Positions 1 to 11,680 of a stretch of DNA of 64,000 bases are shown piece by piece. Every line of letters starts with the position of its first letter. Positions within the stretch are counted from its first letter, which is position 1. The translations under genes were made by a program, and so were the position numbers. The stretch covers positions 104,141,773-104,205,772 of the forward strand of contig NC_080423.1 in the NCBI RefSeq assembly GCF_029873635.1. The letters are read 5' to 3'. The notes beneath the pieces are model-generated. The model was not told the origin of the DNA. It did no database searches and saw nothing but the letters and a program-made list of their open reading frames with translations. Source of the stretch: Malania oleifera (taxonomy: Eukaryota; Streptophyta; Magnoliopsida; Santalales; Ximeniaceae).

Positions 1-270
1 AAAATTTAAATTCAGAATATTAGTGACGAATTTGGACCGTCACTAATGCTTTGTTATTTATAAAAAAAAATAAACGGAGAGTTATAGTGACGGTTTCAAA
101 ACCGTCACTAATGTCAAGAATATTAGTGACGAATTTATAAATTCGACACCATTTGTGTCTTATTAGTGACAAATTTATATATTAGTGACGAATTTGGACC
201 GTCACTAATGCTTTGTTATTTATAAAAAAAATAAACGGAGAGTAGTAGTAAGGTTTTGAAACTATCACTA
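1..270. repeat. CACTA-type subterminal repeat array
   Basis: Short palindromic units built from TAGTGACGAATTT and CCGTCACTAATG recur in both orientations. A longer unit (bases 16-85 and 181-245) is repeated almost exactly, including a TTTATAAAAAAA spacer and AAACGGAGAG. Such arrays bind the element's own transposase in studied CACTA transposons. That role here is inference. Confidence 0.65.
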
Positions 271-700
271 ATGCCCAAAAATCCTTATTGTTGTCCGCGG
301 GATATTTTCCCTCCTTCTCCAATTGGCTTCTTCCCCTTCCCCTCTGCCTACTTTCGCGAACAGAGCTCCCAATCGATCTCCCGCTGCTCTCCGCCGCAAG
401 CCACCGCGCCAGCTCCTCCTCTTCCCTCTTGCTCCGGCGATCCTCTTTCCCAGTCTCCCCCTGCTCTTGATCGGTTGCAAGTCCACTCCAACTCCTCCTC
501 TTCCCCTCATCCTACTCCAGTGATCCTCTCTCCCAGTCTCCCCCTGCTCTCAGCCGCAAGCCACCCCTCCTGCTCCGACGATCCTCTCTCCCAATCTCCC
601 CCTGCTTTCGGCCACAAGCTCAGGTTCTTCTTTCCCTTTATCATTTTACTTTCAAGCATATATTTCTTGATTTTATCTACTGTGAATATTTAAATCTGAT
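271..700. other. Pyrimidine- and CpG-rich stretch, possible captured 5' leader
   Basis: The stretch is C- and T-rich and contains CCGCGG and several CpGs, unlike the AT-rich DNA around it. It includes an imperfect internal duplication (CTCTTGCTCCGGCGATCCTCT near 425 and related copies near 515 and 570). An open frame of about 140 codons exists but is Ser/Pro low-complexity and overlaps other open frames, so I do not call it coding. It resembles the 5' untranslated leader of a plant gene, and capture by the CACTA element is a guess. Confidence 0.35.
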
Positions 701-975
701 TTGGGAGATTTAGGAATGCTGTGAATGATCAAAATTGATTTGTGAGTGACTTGAATGATTTAAACTTCTATTGAGATCAAACTTCTATTGCCTAGATCCT
801 AGAAGTCCCTAAGTGTTTTGGGAGTTCTCTCTTTGTTGCAAGTTGAGAACTTCAAGGATAAAGTTAGGATCCCAACAAGATGCTAAGGAATCTAAAAAAA
901 TGTCAGAAGATAACCAATGTCAAAAAATAGACTTGAATATTTTGCATTATTTTTCTTGAAATAAACTGCTCTTAC

Positions 976-1354
976 TTAGAATGCGAGTTTTTTTCCTGGC
1001 TCAGATCAGTCTCTTTATAAACCCTCAGAAGAGCCTCATAGCCATTTTTGTTTGATGTGCTAACATTCCGCATTATAGCTACATATGCTGCCTGCAGTAA
1101 TAGTACAGAAGGCAATTTAATTGGGTTGTAGCAGAAAGTAAAAAAAAATTAAGTTTACCCTTTCCATTTCATCAACCTTTCTCAAATCTGGAGGGAGCAA
1201 GGGTGCAATTCTATCCTCTAAAAATGCATAAAAAGGCCTACTTTCTTAGTCTTGTGTTGCACCATGGCCAAGCATAATGAGGGCAGTCAAAAGCTTTCCT
1301 CTCAACATGACTTCTAAGTGACCCTCACCTTGTATAGGATCCCAACCAAGTTCC
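976..1354 (-). pseudogene. Captured fragment of an M1 aminopeptidase gene (aminopeptidase M1 / puromycin-sensitive type)
   Basis: Two exon remnants with their intron lie on the minus strand. Exon A (1354-1177) translates to RELGWDPIQGEGHLEVMLRG, continuing to LLPPDLRK. Exon B (1091-976) gives AAYVAIMRNVSTSNKNGYEA, then LLRVYKETDLSQ. Both match the C-terminal helical domain of plant APM1-type zinc aminopeptidases as I know the family. The intron still has GT (1176-1175) and AG next to exon B. Exon A has an in-frame TAA after GATQD, and exon B has an extra A in the run after LSQE, which shifts the frame. The catalytic HEXXH part is absent, so no enzyme can be made. The retained intron argues for capture at the DNA level, not a processed copy. 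Confidence 0.8.
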
Positions 1355-2423
1355 CTGTTTAAAGAAAAATAAATTTAACACCTAAAAATACAACTTCAAG
1401 AATTATATAATATATTAGAATTTTAAAAATAAGACTTCCAAAATTATATAATATGTTAGAATTTTAAAAACAAATTGGCAAGAACTATTTGGACATCTGA
1501 GAGCAACTACCCCTTTGAGTAGACTTTCTGATGGATATACCCCTACAGTTCCCATGCAGTAGAAGTCCAACATCCTTTTTAAAAAAATCATTACCTTTGT
1601 GTTGAAGACTTACCCTTTCGTACTATACTAACTAGGATCATAGTTCATTCACCAAATATGTATCTGTAGATCAAATTTCATAATATGTAAAGCTTGCATT
1701 TGTACGTCCATCAACAATACTTCGTGAAACATACGTTTCAACTATCAACTAGCCCACTAATGGAACAGATAACCTTACTAGTGCCCTTCATTCAAGCCAT
1801 ATCAAGTTAATATGTATTCATAGCCACAACCAATCCATATATTTATGTTTGTAGTCAAAAGAACAAAGCAAAACTATAATTTGGAAAGCCATATGATACA
1901 ACTCTAGATCTCCAAACAACCCAATATTTTGCAAGCTTGATTGTAATGGGAGGAAGGGGTAATCCAATAGCAAGCTTTACATACAAGGGGTCATCTAAAA
2001 AGTCTAGGAGGATCTAAAAAGCTGGTGAAGGTCCTTTAAAAACCATTTTTTGACAAGGTGTGATTAAGCTGTCCTATGAACACCACAAAGTTTGTTTTAC
2101 CAATACCATTATACCACCCTTACATTGTTTAACTAAGGTATGCAAAGATTTCCTAAAATTCAACAAAAAGGAATAATGTTAAAAGTGTGAAAACTCCATG
2201 CTTTGACTTCTAATAGCGGGCCAACATTACAAGGCTGACAAAAAAGGGGGAGGCCACCCTTTGAGAGAATGAGATAAGCAAGAATAATAGGCCCCAAAAG
2301 CTTTTCATGTCTATTTGGGTCTCACATCGAATTTTCAGGATATGTTTAAGTCATTTAAAAGCTTTTCAACGAGCATATTATCGGATGACTCGAGATAACA
2401 GTTTTTATTTAAATTATGAATTT
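1355..2423. other. AT-rich interior of the CACTA element, nothing recognised
   Basis: No reading frame or repeat was identified with confidence. The part just after 1354 should be the upstream intron of the captured aminopeptidase fragment, since a CAG acceptor sits at the exon edge on the minus strand. I could not recognise further exons. Confidence 0.4.
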
Positions 2424-3267
2424 AAGATATGGTTACATGGATTACTGTTGTGAATATGCCACATGATTTCATGCTAGTTTAGAATGCCTCCTACATGGCG
2501 GATGCAGTTGATGTGTATTGCATGCTGGTAGTAGATATAAGTTCTCGTGTGCCTTCAACTTCTTATAAATGATCTATTTAAACCTATTAGGTGCAGGTTT
2601 TATGGGAAAACGTCCAATTTACAGATGGCTTGCTGGCGAAATTGCGTTAAAATTTTTCAAAGTTCTAAACATAAGATAGACTTAGTTTAATGTTAAACTA
2701 TTTTTGAAAGGATGAGTGAAACTTAGGAATCATAATAAATAAGGCAATGTAAACTTAGTTCATTTAGAACGGACATTCATTTACATGTTTTTGTTCGGTA
2801 AGCTTATTGTCGTGCCGAAATCATTGAAAATATTATATATACTTGGCTGAGGATTTGAAAATTTTAAAAACGCATAAGTTGAATATATACATAACTCACA
2901 GGGAGCATAACTTTCATAATCATTTAAATTAAATGCTCTCATCATCTTATAATGTTCATGTCCAAATGTCTGGATGAATAACAATACCACACTGAACTCA
3001 ATACTATTCGTTGTTCTCTGCTGTTCGTATTATGAATTTAAGATATGGTTACATGGATTACTGTCGCGAATATGCTACATGATTTCATGTTAGTCTAGAA
3101 TGCCTCCTGCATGGCAAATGCAGTTAATCTGTATTGCATGCTGGTAGTGGATATAGGTTCTCGTGTACCTTCAACTTCTTATAAATGATCTATTTGAACC
3201 TATTAGGTGCAGGTTTTATGGGAAAACGTCCAATTTACAGACAGCATGCTGCTGAAATTGCGTTAAA
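2424..3267. repeat. ~620-bp tandem array, left part
   Basis: The anchor AAGATATGGTTACATGGATTA occurs near 2424 and again near 3040, about 616 bp apart. The second unit is cut at 3267 by an LTR insertion, and the array resumes at 8025. On the minus strand one unit has an open frame (2990-2781) whose peptide recurs in the units beyond the insertion. Confidence 0.8.
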
Positions 3268-5717
3268 CCTGATAATCCATAAACTCGAACCCTTAAACCT
3301 AGGTCCGGTACGTTATACCTGATAATCTATAAATCAATATATATGCAGCGGAAAATATAAACATAATCTTCATATAACATAATACAAGAGTTTACTAATT
3401 TTAAAATCTATCTATAATCCATAATAAATTATCCATCACCTGCATTTCCATAAATACATAACTCCCAAAACAATTCAGTATTTTCACAATCTTTCCTTAC
3501 TCAATAGCCTTAAAACATAAAGACATAAAACATAAATATTTACATTCCCCAAAATTAACATAGAAATATACCCTTTTCTTTTTCTATTTCCCAATAATGC
3601 TATAAAAACCTCGAGCTCTCAAAGCTCGACCTCAAGGATGTCCTGAAAAAGAAATACATTTATATTCGGGTGAAACACATCTCAGTAAGGGAAGAAATAA
3701 TATATTAAGCTCAATGTGTGGCCATCATGAGATTATACATATCATTTTATAATATTTGCAAATCATTAACTTAATACTGAAAGTCATTTTCTAAACCTAA
3801 TAATCACATGCAAAAGTTTACCCACGAGACTACCCAAGGATAGGGGTGATTACCCGCCCATACAAGTAGCACCCCTTTGCTCTGATACTTAGGTAACCCG
3901 AAGGTCACTACTGAAGTATACTAGAGCACTCACCTTACTCAGTAAGCCCTCAAGTGATAAATTGATCTCATACTCACATAGTTCATACAAAAGTTTACCG
4001 GTGAAGGCCCTAAGGATAGGGAAATTTACCCGCCCATACAAGTAGGTTCCCTCTGCCCTAGTACGTTATGCGGCTACTGCCACACCTGTAGCTACTAGTG
4101 CACTCGCCTTACTCAACAAGCCCTCAGAGGAAAGGTACGCCTCGCCCAATCGTAACATCTTTTACATACATAGATACTTCTAATATCATGATACATCATT
4201 ATTTCCATCGTTATTCAATCATTCACATTCTTTCATGTTCATAACTTAACATTTCCTTGAATTTCACTTTAAGTGACTCTTTCTCATTTGTATCATTCAC
4301 CTTTCACATTTCATTTCATAACATTTTCATTTCATTCCTTTGTACTACAGCCGCTCTTTAACCGTCATCAGTTAGTCCACATAAAAATGCGCTAGAATCT
4401 GCTAACCCGGCTTTCAGCTGTCATACCTTTACATGGTTGCATTTAACATACACAGGCAACATTGTCCACATTATATTTTATTCTCATTGCTTTACTTATT
4501 TAGCTTGCATCTTATACATTTAACATATATTTGCACAAAGTCTCATGCCACACAATTTAACAGTAAAATTCATACATATTCCTGTAAAATAGGCCAACCC
4601 ACATTTAACATTTAATTGCTGAAAATACAAGTTCCATTTCTTACATAATTATCTAGAAAATTCCTTCCACTTTGTTTAGTTTATTTCCACAAATACATAA
4701 CTAAATAAGTGGTCCTAGGCTCAAAAATCATAATTTTACATTGTTGGCATTTTAATAATTCACACCAAAACATACACATAATATAGCATAAATTATTACC
4801 TTTAATTTCATAAAATCTGATTTAATATATAATTTCCCCTTACCTGAATTCTCGAACTACATCGACAAGGACTCCGGAAAAATACCTACGACGCTCACTC
4901 AGATCCTGAATAAAAAATTCTAGTTCCATGTAATTAATCCTGAATAAAATATTATTTTAATATTTTCTAGGCCCATAAATTCTAAATAAATAAATATACC
5001 CTTAAATATAACCAAATTACCAAATTTCCCAAAATGATTAATTCATTTTCCCAAAATACTACCCATCTAGCCTTCCCGAGGCTCCACACACCTCAAATTA
5101 ACATTTAAACTAATATTTAACACTTTCACTTAATTTTCTAAATTATGCCTGCGGGGCCCAAAATTATACTCGCGACGCTCACCCAAGCCCTAAATCAAAA
5201 ATCCTAATTTCATTTAAATTATTCATAAATAAAATACTATTTAAATATTTTCTAGGGTCATAATTTTCAATTAACAGTTATACTCACAAATTTAACTAAT
5301 TTGTCAAATTTCCCAAATATCACTCTCGTTTTGGAGTAGGGCTTAGAAAATCTCAATTGAAAAATTACTTACGTCAAAATGACGACGACGACTAGGACCA
5401 CGTAGTGGTACCTGATCGTCGATTTAACCGCATATTAACAGTGAAATTGAGAAAATGGAGAAAAATTACCTTTCCCTAGGAGCAGTGCCTAAGCCATTCC
5501 CATGAAAATTCTATTCCAGTAGAAATGTCGACAGCTGAACCAGGAATCCAACGACACCTTCCGTTTCCCGATCCGCCGCAAACTCATCGAGAAATTGAGA
5601 GAAGGAGAGAGACGGAGACGGAGGTGGCTAGACGCGCAGGAAGCAATTTCAGTTTCGGGGGGGGGGGGGGCATTAAATTTTCCTTTAACTTCTTCTTCTT
5701 TTACTTTATATATATAT

Positions 5718-6090
5718 TGTAGTGACCCGAAGAATAATAGCATTTTAATAATAAGAGGGAGAGAAAATAGATACAGAAACAAAAGGAGGCCGTAGACTTC
5801 GTCGATAACATTGCATTTTGGAGAATAAAATAAATTCAAGAAATTACAAGGACTCGTCGACGAATACAGGGCTTCGTCGACGAGTGGTTAAGAAATTTCA
5901 TCGATGAATACAGGGCTTCGTCGACGAGAAAATACCGAGAGAGGTTTCTGACTGCTCTGAATTTCGTCGACGAATACAGGGCTTTGTCGACGAATTTTAT
6001 GAAAGACTCGTCGATGAGGTGACGTTTCTCATTGACGAATCTGGTAGTATAAATATTTGAAAAACCGGGATTTTATCTCATTTCCAGCGC

Positions 6091-6124
<34 letters not shown>

Positions 6125-7861
6125 CTACGACTCTCTCTCCCTTCTCTCTTAGATTTCGGTCCCACCAGTTACCGGATCCACGATCCGAAGCTACCACGAC
6201 GCTTCTGACGGAGTTCTCTATAAGTTTGCCGGAGCGGATCGTCTAAGAAACGAAGTTGGATTTCATCCCAAATTCAGGGTAAGGTCTTTTATTGAACTTT
6301 TGACTTCCTGACAGTTACAGAAAATGATGTAAACTAAGAAATACTGATGTTTTGTTCTGGGGGATTGCGTTTTCAGGATGTTGGGTTAGGAACCCTGTGA
6401 GTATAGAGCCAGAATTTTATAGGGGCTTTTCAAAGTTGAGGTAAGGGAAATATGTTATGCTAGGAATTTTCATAGTACTATTAGAGATTTCATCGACGCA
6501 TGTTTATACCAGTTTATTATACAGTATTTACAGATTACGAGTTTAAATATTTGTATGGCCTAAGTAGACTTTTATGTGACAATGCAATTTATATGGCTTT
6601 TATAATGTATATATGTATCATACTATACTGAATGCATGAAAGTAGACAGCATATACAGCTCTTATATGAATAGTTTCATGAAACAGATATACATACATAT
6701 ATATATATATATATATGTGTACAGTTTGTTCAGATCAGTATTTTATATTATAGCTTTATACAGAACAGTAATACAGGGTTATTGTATTCCATGTTTCCTG
6801 TTACCATAACATACAGAGTATATATACAAAGTATACAGATAGATATACAGAGGTAGCATCAAGATGCTACGGATACAGTATATAGAGATTACTGTATTAC
6901 AGTACAGAAAGATAGAGTTATGGTAATTTTGGAAACATGATGAAGAAAACAGTAAAAGAATATATATGTATATATGTATATAGTATCAGATCCCTGTGGG
7001 AAGATTATAGTCAGACACAGTACAGATACAAATTACAGAGCTCGGTACCGTTGCTATATTCATATAGAGTGCAACCACACATCTTAGATAGTGTGTGGGT
7101 ACCGTCTAACCATGCTCGAAGAGGATGCAGCTCCCCAGTATGCTGGGTCGAGGGGGCCGGTTAGACGAGGAAGCAGCCAGTCCCGTGCCTAGGAGAGGAT
7201 GCAGTTTGGCTAGATTGAGATAGTGTAGAGTATACTAATTTATCTGGAGGGCCAACTAGATAGAGTCCCGCCTACGGGCAGCACAACCCTGTCATGAGGG
7301 GTCAAATCATGACGTACAGAGTCTCAAGGATAAAGCACAGATATTTATATGTATACAGTTTTTCAGTATATGACGAGTACAATATGATATATTATCAATA
7401 TGGAAAGTAGAAAACGGATGATACAGTATGTTTTAAATAGAGAAAGAAAGATATGTTTGAAAAATGTGATTTATAGACGATTTATTGCATTAGAGTTCAG
7501 TCATTATTTTAAAAGTATCATTAACTTAGTTGTCACACACTAGTAATAGCATATTTCTACTTACTAAGCGTCGACTCACCCCATTACTCTAACATTTTTC
7601 AGGTGAGCCAGTGAGGCGAGTAGATCAGGCTCGCGGATAGAGTGTAGCTTAGATCACCCTGGTTATAGGGTGAGTTTTTATTAGAGTGGTGTATGTTTTT
7701 GGATAGATGACACTGGAGGGACATTTTGTATGGTTTGTATATTCTAAATTCTGGTATTGTACAGTTTATGTATAATGATTATATGATTTATGTTTCTGCT
7801 GCTTAGGAATGTTTATTGTATATTATATATTTAAAAAAAATGATAAGAATTTTGAGGTCGT

Positions 7862-7865
<4 letters not shown>
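5718..7865 (+). mobile_element. Solo LTR with matched ends, inserted into a (TA)n stretch
   Basis: It starts TGTAGTGACC and ends GGTCGTTACA, nearly perfect inverted ends with the TG..CA signature. The flanks are TATAT on both sides, consistent with a 5-bp duplication but weak as evidence because the target is itself a TA repeat. Within it are palindromic CGTCGACGA motifs (5852-6030) and a (CT)n tract near 6090-6130. No internal retrotransposon region is present, so this is a solo LTR of 2148 bp. I cannot assign it to Gypsy or Copia without internal genes. Confidence 0.75.
5852..6030. repeat. Repeated palindromic TCGTCGACGA motifs inside the solo LTR
   Basis: At least six copies of a CGTCGACGA-type palindrome, some diverged to CATCGATGA, alternate with ATACAGGGCT spacers. 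Pairs such as ACTCGTCGACGAATACAGGG and its mirrored partner could fold into hairpins. Similar CTCGTCGACGAG motifs occur in the LTR fragment at 21411-21729. Confidence 0.7.
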
Positions 7866-7896
<31 letters not shown>

Positions 7897-8024
7897 TCTT
7901 ATTTCAATTAGTTTTTTTTTAATTAATTTTTTTTCCTACACCATTCCTTTTATTTATTTATTTGTTATTTTATCTATTTTTATCTTTATTATTTCAATCA
8001 TTTTAATTTTTTCGGGTCTTTACA
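7866..8024. repeat. (TA)n and T-rich tail, start of the older LTR
   Basis: A pure TA run follows the younger LTR. After it, T-rich sequence leads to CGGGTCTTTACA at 8013-8024, which is the 5' end of the older minus-strand LTR. Confidence 0.6.
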
Positions 8025-9540
8025 GGCTTAGTTTAATGTTAAATTATTTTTGAAATGATGAGTGAAACTTAGGAATCATAATAAATGAGGTAATTTAGAC
8101 TTAGTTCATTTAGAATGGACATTCATTTACATGTTTTTCATCCGATAAGCTTAAAGCATTCATTGCCATGTCGAAATCATTGAAAATATTATATACACTT
8201 GGCTGAGGATTTGAAAATTTTAAAAATGCATAAGTTGAATATATACATAACTCAGAGGGAGCATCACTTTCATAATCATTTAAATTAAATGGTCTCATCA
8301 TCTCATAACGTTCATGTTCAAATGCCTGAATGAATAACAATACCACACTGAACTCAATACTATTCACTGTTCTCTGTTGTTCGTATTATGAATTTAAGAT
8401 ATGGTTACATGGATTACTGTCGTGAATATGCTACATGATTTCATGTTAGTCTAGAATGCCTCTTGCATGGCGGATGCAATTGATGTGTATTGCATGCTGG
8501 TAGTGGATATAGGTTCTCGTGTGCCTTCAACTTCTTATAAATGATCTATTTGAACCTATCAGGTACAGGTTTTATGAGAAAACGTCCAATTTACATATGG
8601 CATGCTGCCGAAATTGCGTTAAAATTTTCCAAAATCCTAAACAAAAGATAGGCTTAGTTTATTGTTAAACTATTTTTGAAAGGATGAGTGAAACTTAGGA
8701 ATCATAATAAATGAGGCAATGTATACTTAGTTCATTTAGAACAGACATTCATTTACATGTTTTTTGTCCGGTAAACTTAAAGCATTCATTGTCATGCCAA
8801 AATCATTGAAAATATTATATATACTTGGCTGAGGATTTGAAAATTGTAAAAACGCATAAGTTGAATATATACATAACTCACATGGAGCATCACTTTCTTA
8901 ATCATTTAAATTAAATGCTCTCATCATCTCATAACGTTTATGTCCAAATGCCTGGATGAATAACAATACCACACTGAACTCAATACTATCCACTGTTCTC
9001 TATTATTCATATTATGAATTTAAGATATGGTTACATGAATTACTGTCGTGAATATGCTACATGATTTCATGCTAGTCTAGAATGCCTCCTGCATGGCGGA
9101 TGCAGTTAATATGTATTGCATGCTAGTCGTGGATATAGGTTCTCGTGTGCCATCTACTTCTTATAAATGATCTATTTGAACCTATTAGGTGCAGGTTTTA
9201 CGGGAAAATGTCCAATTTACAAACGACATGCTGCCGAAATTGCAATAAAATTTTCCAAAGTCCTAAACAAAAGATAGGTTTAGTTTAATGTTAAATTATT
9301 TTTGAAAGGATGAGTGAAACTTAGGAATCATAATAAATGAGTAATGTAGACTTAGTTCATTTAAAACAGACATTCATTTACATGTTATTCATCCGGTAAG
9401 CTTAAAGCATTCATTGTCGTGCCAAAATCATTGAAGATATTATATACACTTGGCCGAGGATTTGAAAATTTTAAAAACGCATTAGTTGAATATATACATA
9501 ACTCACAAGGAGCATCACTTTCATAATCATATGAAAAAGA
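8025..9540. repeat. ~620-bp tandem array, right part
   Basis: It continues the array broken at 3267. Anchors near 8396 and 9022 are ~626 bp apart, and a partial third unit begins near 9260 and ends near 9540. Minus-strand open frames at 8367-8110 and 9582-9385 encode related peptides with a shared core (YESDAPxELCIYST, then AFLKFSNPxPSVYNIFNDF), also found at 2990-2781. No known protein family was recognised. The frames may simply be inherited by recent duplication. Confidence 0.75.
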
Positions 9541-10500
9541 CATAATTAGGGATTCGTCCGGACATATGAGTTGCAATGTCACTGTAGAAAAGAACCAAAA
9601 AAAGTGAAATAATGCTTGTCTAAGAAACAGTAAAGCATGCTAATTGGACATGTGTCTCCGACTGGATTTATTCGCTGCATCCCCTTCCCCATGCAATGCT
9701 AATACCTCATTGGGTTATTGTGCAAATTCCCCATAAACTAATCTCATGTTGCGTTCCAGAGCATGTTTTTTACATCTTAAGTTTAGATTTAAATAGACTT
9801 TAATAAATTTCAATATAATTTTATGCTCCTCGTGTTTCGAGACACTTTCGACTTGAATTTACATTGAATTTAAATAAAATGTAATATTAAATTGTGTTAA
9901 AATTTGTCCAAATCCATTCAAATGTTCGAAATCTATGCTCTTGAACGCAACGTTACATTTTTCATTATTGATATTATTATCGTACAAATTATGTAATGTG
10001 CATGATTATGAAATTTTTATCAATTTGTTATATCATATAATTATTTTTCCTGATTACACTTAACATCAGCTCTCCTCGATTTGGTATACTAAATTTTTTT
10101 TAATGACTCTTAATTTGTAGGATTCACGGTTGTCATAACATCAGCATGATGTCATGCATGCATGCACTATAGTCGTCAGATGCAACTTTTAAGTATTTCT
10201 TTATAATTTTTATTATTATTTGAACAAATGGAGTTTTTGTATTTTAATTTAAATTTGTATTAGTATTTATATTTGAATTTTGAATATTTTTAAATAATTT
10301 TTGTTATCTGAACATATGTTATTTCTTCATTTTAATTGAATTTTTATTTAAATTCAAAATTTTGAATGATTTACAAATTTTGTAGTAATTATGGTTTCAG
10401 TTTATATATTCAAAAATGTAATTATAGATTTTTATATAAGAATTCATGATTAAATAAAATTAGTATAAAAGGTTGTTTAATTTTTCTAATTATTAATGAA
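9541..10500. other. AT-rich interior of the CACTA element
   Basis: No gene or family was recognised. Around 9750-9960 a loosely symmetrical stretch with GCGTTCCAGAGCATG on one side and ATGCTCTTGAACGCAACG on the other suggests an old foldback (MITE-like) insertion. Confidence 0.35.
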
Positions 10501-10991
10501 TGATTCAAATTCGTCACTAATACCCTACTATTAGTGATGAATTTTTGATTCGCCAATAATACCACACTAGTAGTGACAAATTTCTAATTCGTCACTAATA
10601 CCATACTAGTAGTCATGAATTTTTTATTCATCAATAATACCACGCTAGTAGTGACGAATATCTAAGTCGTCACTAATACCCTACTAGTAGTGACGAATTA
10701 TAAATTTGTCACTAATACCCCTACTATTAGTGACGAATTTGAGTTGAGCCGTTATATACTATATAGTGAAGGTGTTAAGGTTTTAGTGATGGATTTAATC
10801 CGTCACTAATACTCCATTCTTAGTAACGAAAATTATATTCGTCACTAAAAGTTAGTAGTAACGGCACATATAGAAACTATTTGAAAACCGTCACTACTAC
10901 TCATAAATTCATCACTAATACTATTAGTAACGAATTTATGACTATTATTGACAGATAAAATCCATCACTAATACCCTGATTTTTTGTAGTG
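10500..10991. repeat. CACTA right subterminal repeats and terminal inverted repeat
   Basis: More than ten copies of TTCGTCACTAATACC / TAGTGACGAATT alternate in both orientations up to the terminal motif at 10974-10991 (CCCTGATTTTTTGTAGTG on the plus strand). This is the characteristic layout of a CACTA end. Confidence 0.8.
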
Positions 10992-10999
10992 TTTAAAAT

Positions 11000-11680
11000 T
11001 TAAATTCTCGTAGGGTCAGTTGACTGGACAGACGACTGGGTAAGTGTTTTATACAAGGTCAGTCGGCTAGACAGGCGGTTGAGACCTTTCTCTCTGCTAG
11101 AAATTAATTCCATTAAATTGTCAGTCGGCTGACTGAACACAGTTTAAAAGTGTCAGTCGCCTGGACAGATCCTCTTGTCAGTTGGCTGACTGATGAGTTT
11201 TTAAAAGTGTCAGTCGCCTGGACATTTTTCAGGGTTTTTAAAAACTGGTCTCTAAGTCTTTGTTGCATCCTAATGAGCTTCAAAGTATTTCAAGAGATAT
11301 TTAAAATATGAAGTACTTACATAAAGACTTTTTAGCACATTTGACATTCTAAGTGCTTGAGTCTTCATGCTTATATTTCTTTGAGCTCTCTTGTTTTGCT
11401 TTTCTTTGGCTCTCCTGCTTTTCTTCAAGCTTTGATATATTTTAAGCTTTTTAACATTCACACTCTCATGATCTTCAAGTTTTAATAGATATCGTCTTTG
11501 AATTCATGCTTTAATGTTCTTTCAGCTTTATTTGATCATCCTTGTATACATATACTTGAATCCTGAAATATCATTACTTAACCAAATATGTTAAGTTCCA
11601 CTTGTTTGTTAGCATCAAAACAAGATATTAAGTCTTGTAAGACCAACAACTTCAACACCGTCCCTGAAAAAAGGCTACAA
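11000..11680. mobile_element. Probable LTR fragment (Copia-like)
   Basis: The repeated motifs CAGTCGGCTGACTG and CAGTCGCCTGGACA resemble the repeated short motifs in the Copia-2 LTRs of this window. The later part, ending near a TTAGCATCAAAACAAGATAT segment, has the composition of a long Copia LTR. No mate LTR or coding region is seen. Confidence 0.35.

Larger units (their letters stand above)
3268..8024 (-). mobile_element. Solo LTR of the same family as 24654-27066, split by a younger solo LTR
   Basis: Read on the minus strand it starts with TGTAAAGACCCG at 8024. It shares long stretches with the LTR at 24654-27066, such as the blocks with CTGAGTAAGGCGAGTGCACTAG and the CCCTATCC/GGGCGGGTA segments, in the opposite orientation. 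Removing the nested LTR (5718-7865) leaves about 2.6 kb. Its 3' end near 3268 is altered, because the expected TGTAATGCCC terminus is missing, and about 25 bp of the host tandem unit are lost there. I therefore see no target-site duplication. Confidence 0.7.
1..10991. mobile_element. Large non-autonomous CACTA-like DNA transposon (right end; left end outside window)
   Basis: The right terminus at 10974-10991 reads, on the minus strand, CACTACAAAAAATCAGGG, a typical plant CACTA end. Inside it, about 470 bp of short palindromic subterminal repeats (TTAGTGACGAATT / CGTCACTAATA) match the repeats at 1-270. I infer one element whose left terminus lies before base 1. No transposase-like reading frame is visible across 11 kb, so it would need a helper element. 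It carries a captured aminopeptidase fragment, a ~620-bp tandem array and nested LTRs. The repeats at 1-270 could instead belong to a neighbouring element of the same family. Confidence 0.65.

Noticed and set aside
256..693. 145-codon open frame on the plus strand
   Set aside because: It is Ser/Pro low-complexity from a C/T-rich repeat and starts before the leader-like stretch within the CACTA subterminal repeats. Other frames are open in the same place.
6937..7164. 75-codon open frame in the solo LTR
   Set aside because: It is within a non-coding LTR, has no homologous frame in related LTRs of the window and unremarkable composition.
10500..10973. Palindromic repeats, considered as a CRISPR array or terminator cluster
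   Set aside because: The motif order and the CACTA terminus directly beside them identify them as transposon subterminal repeats.
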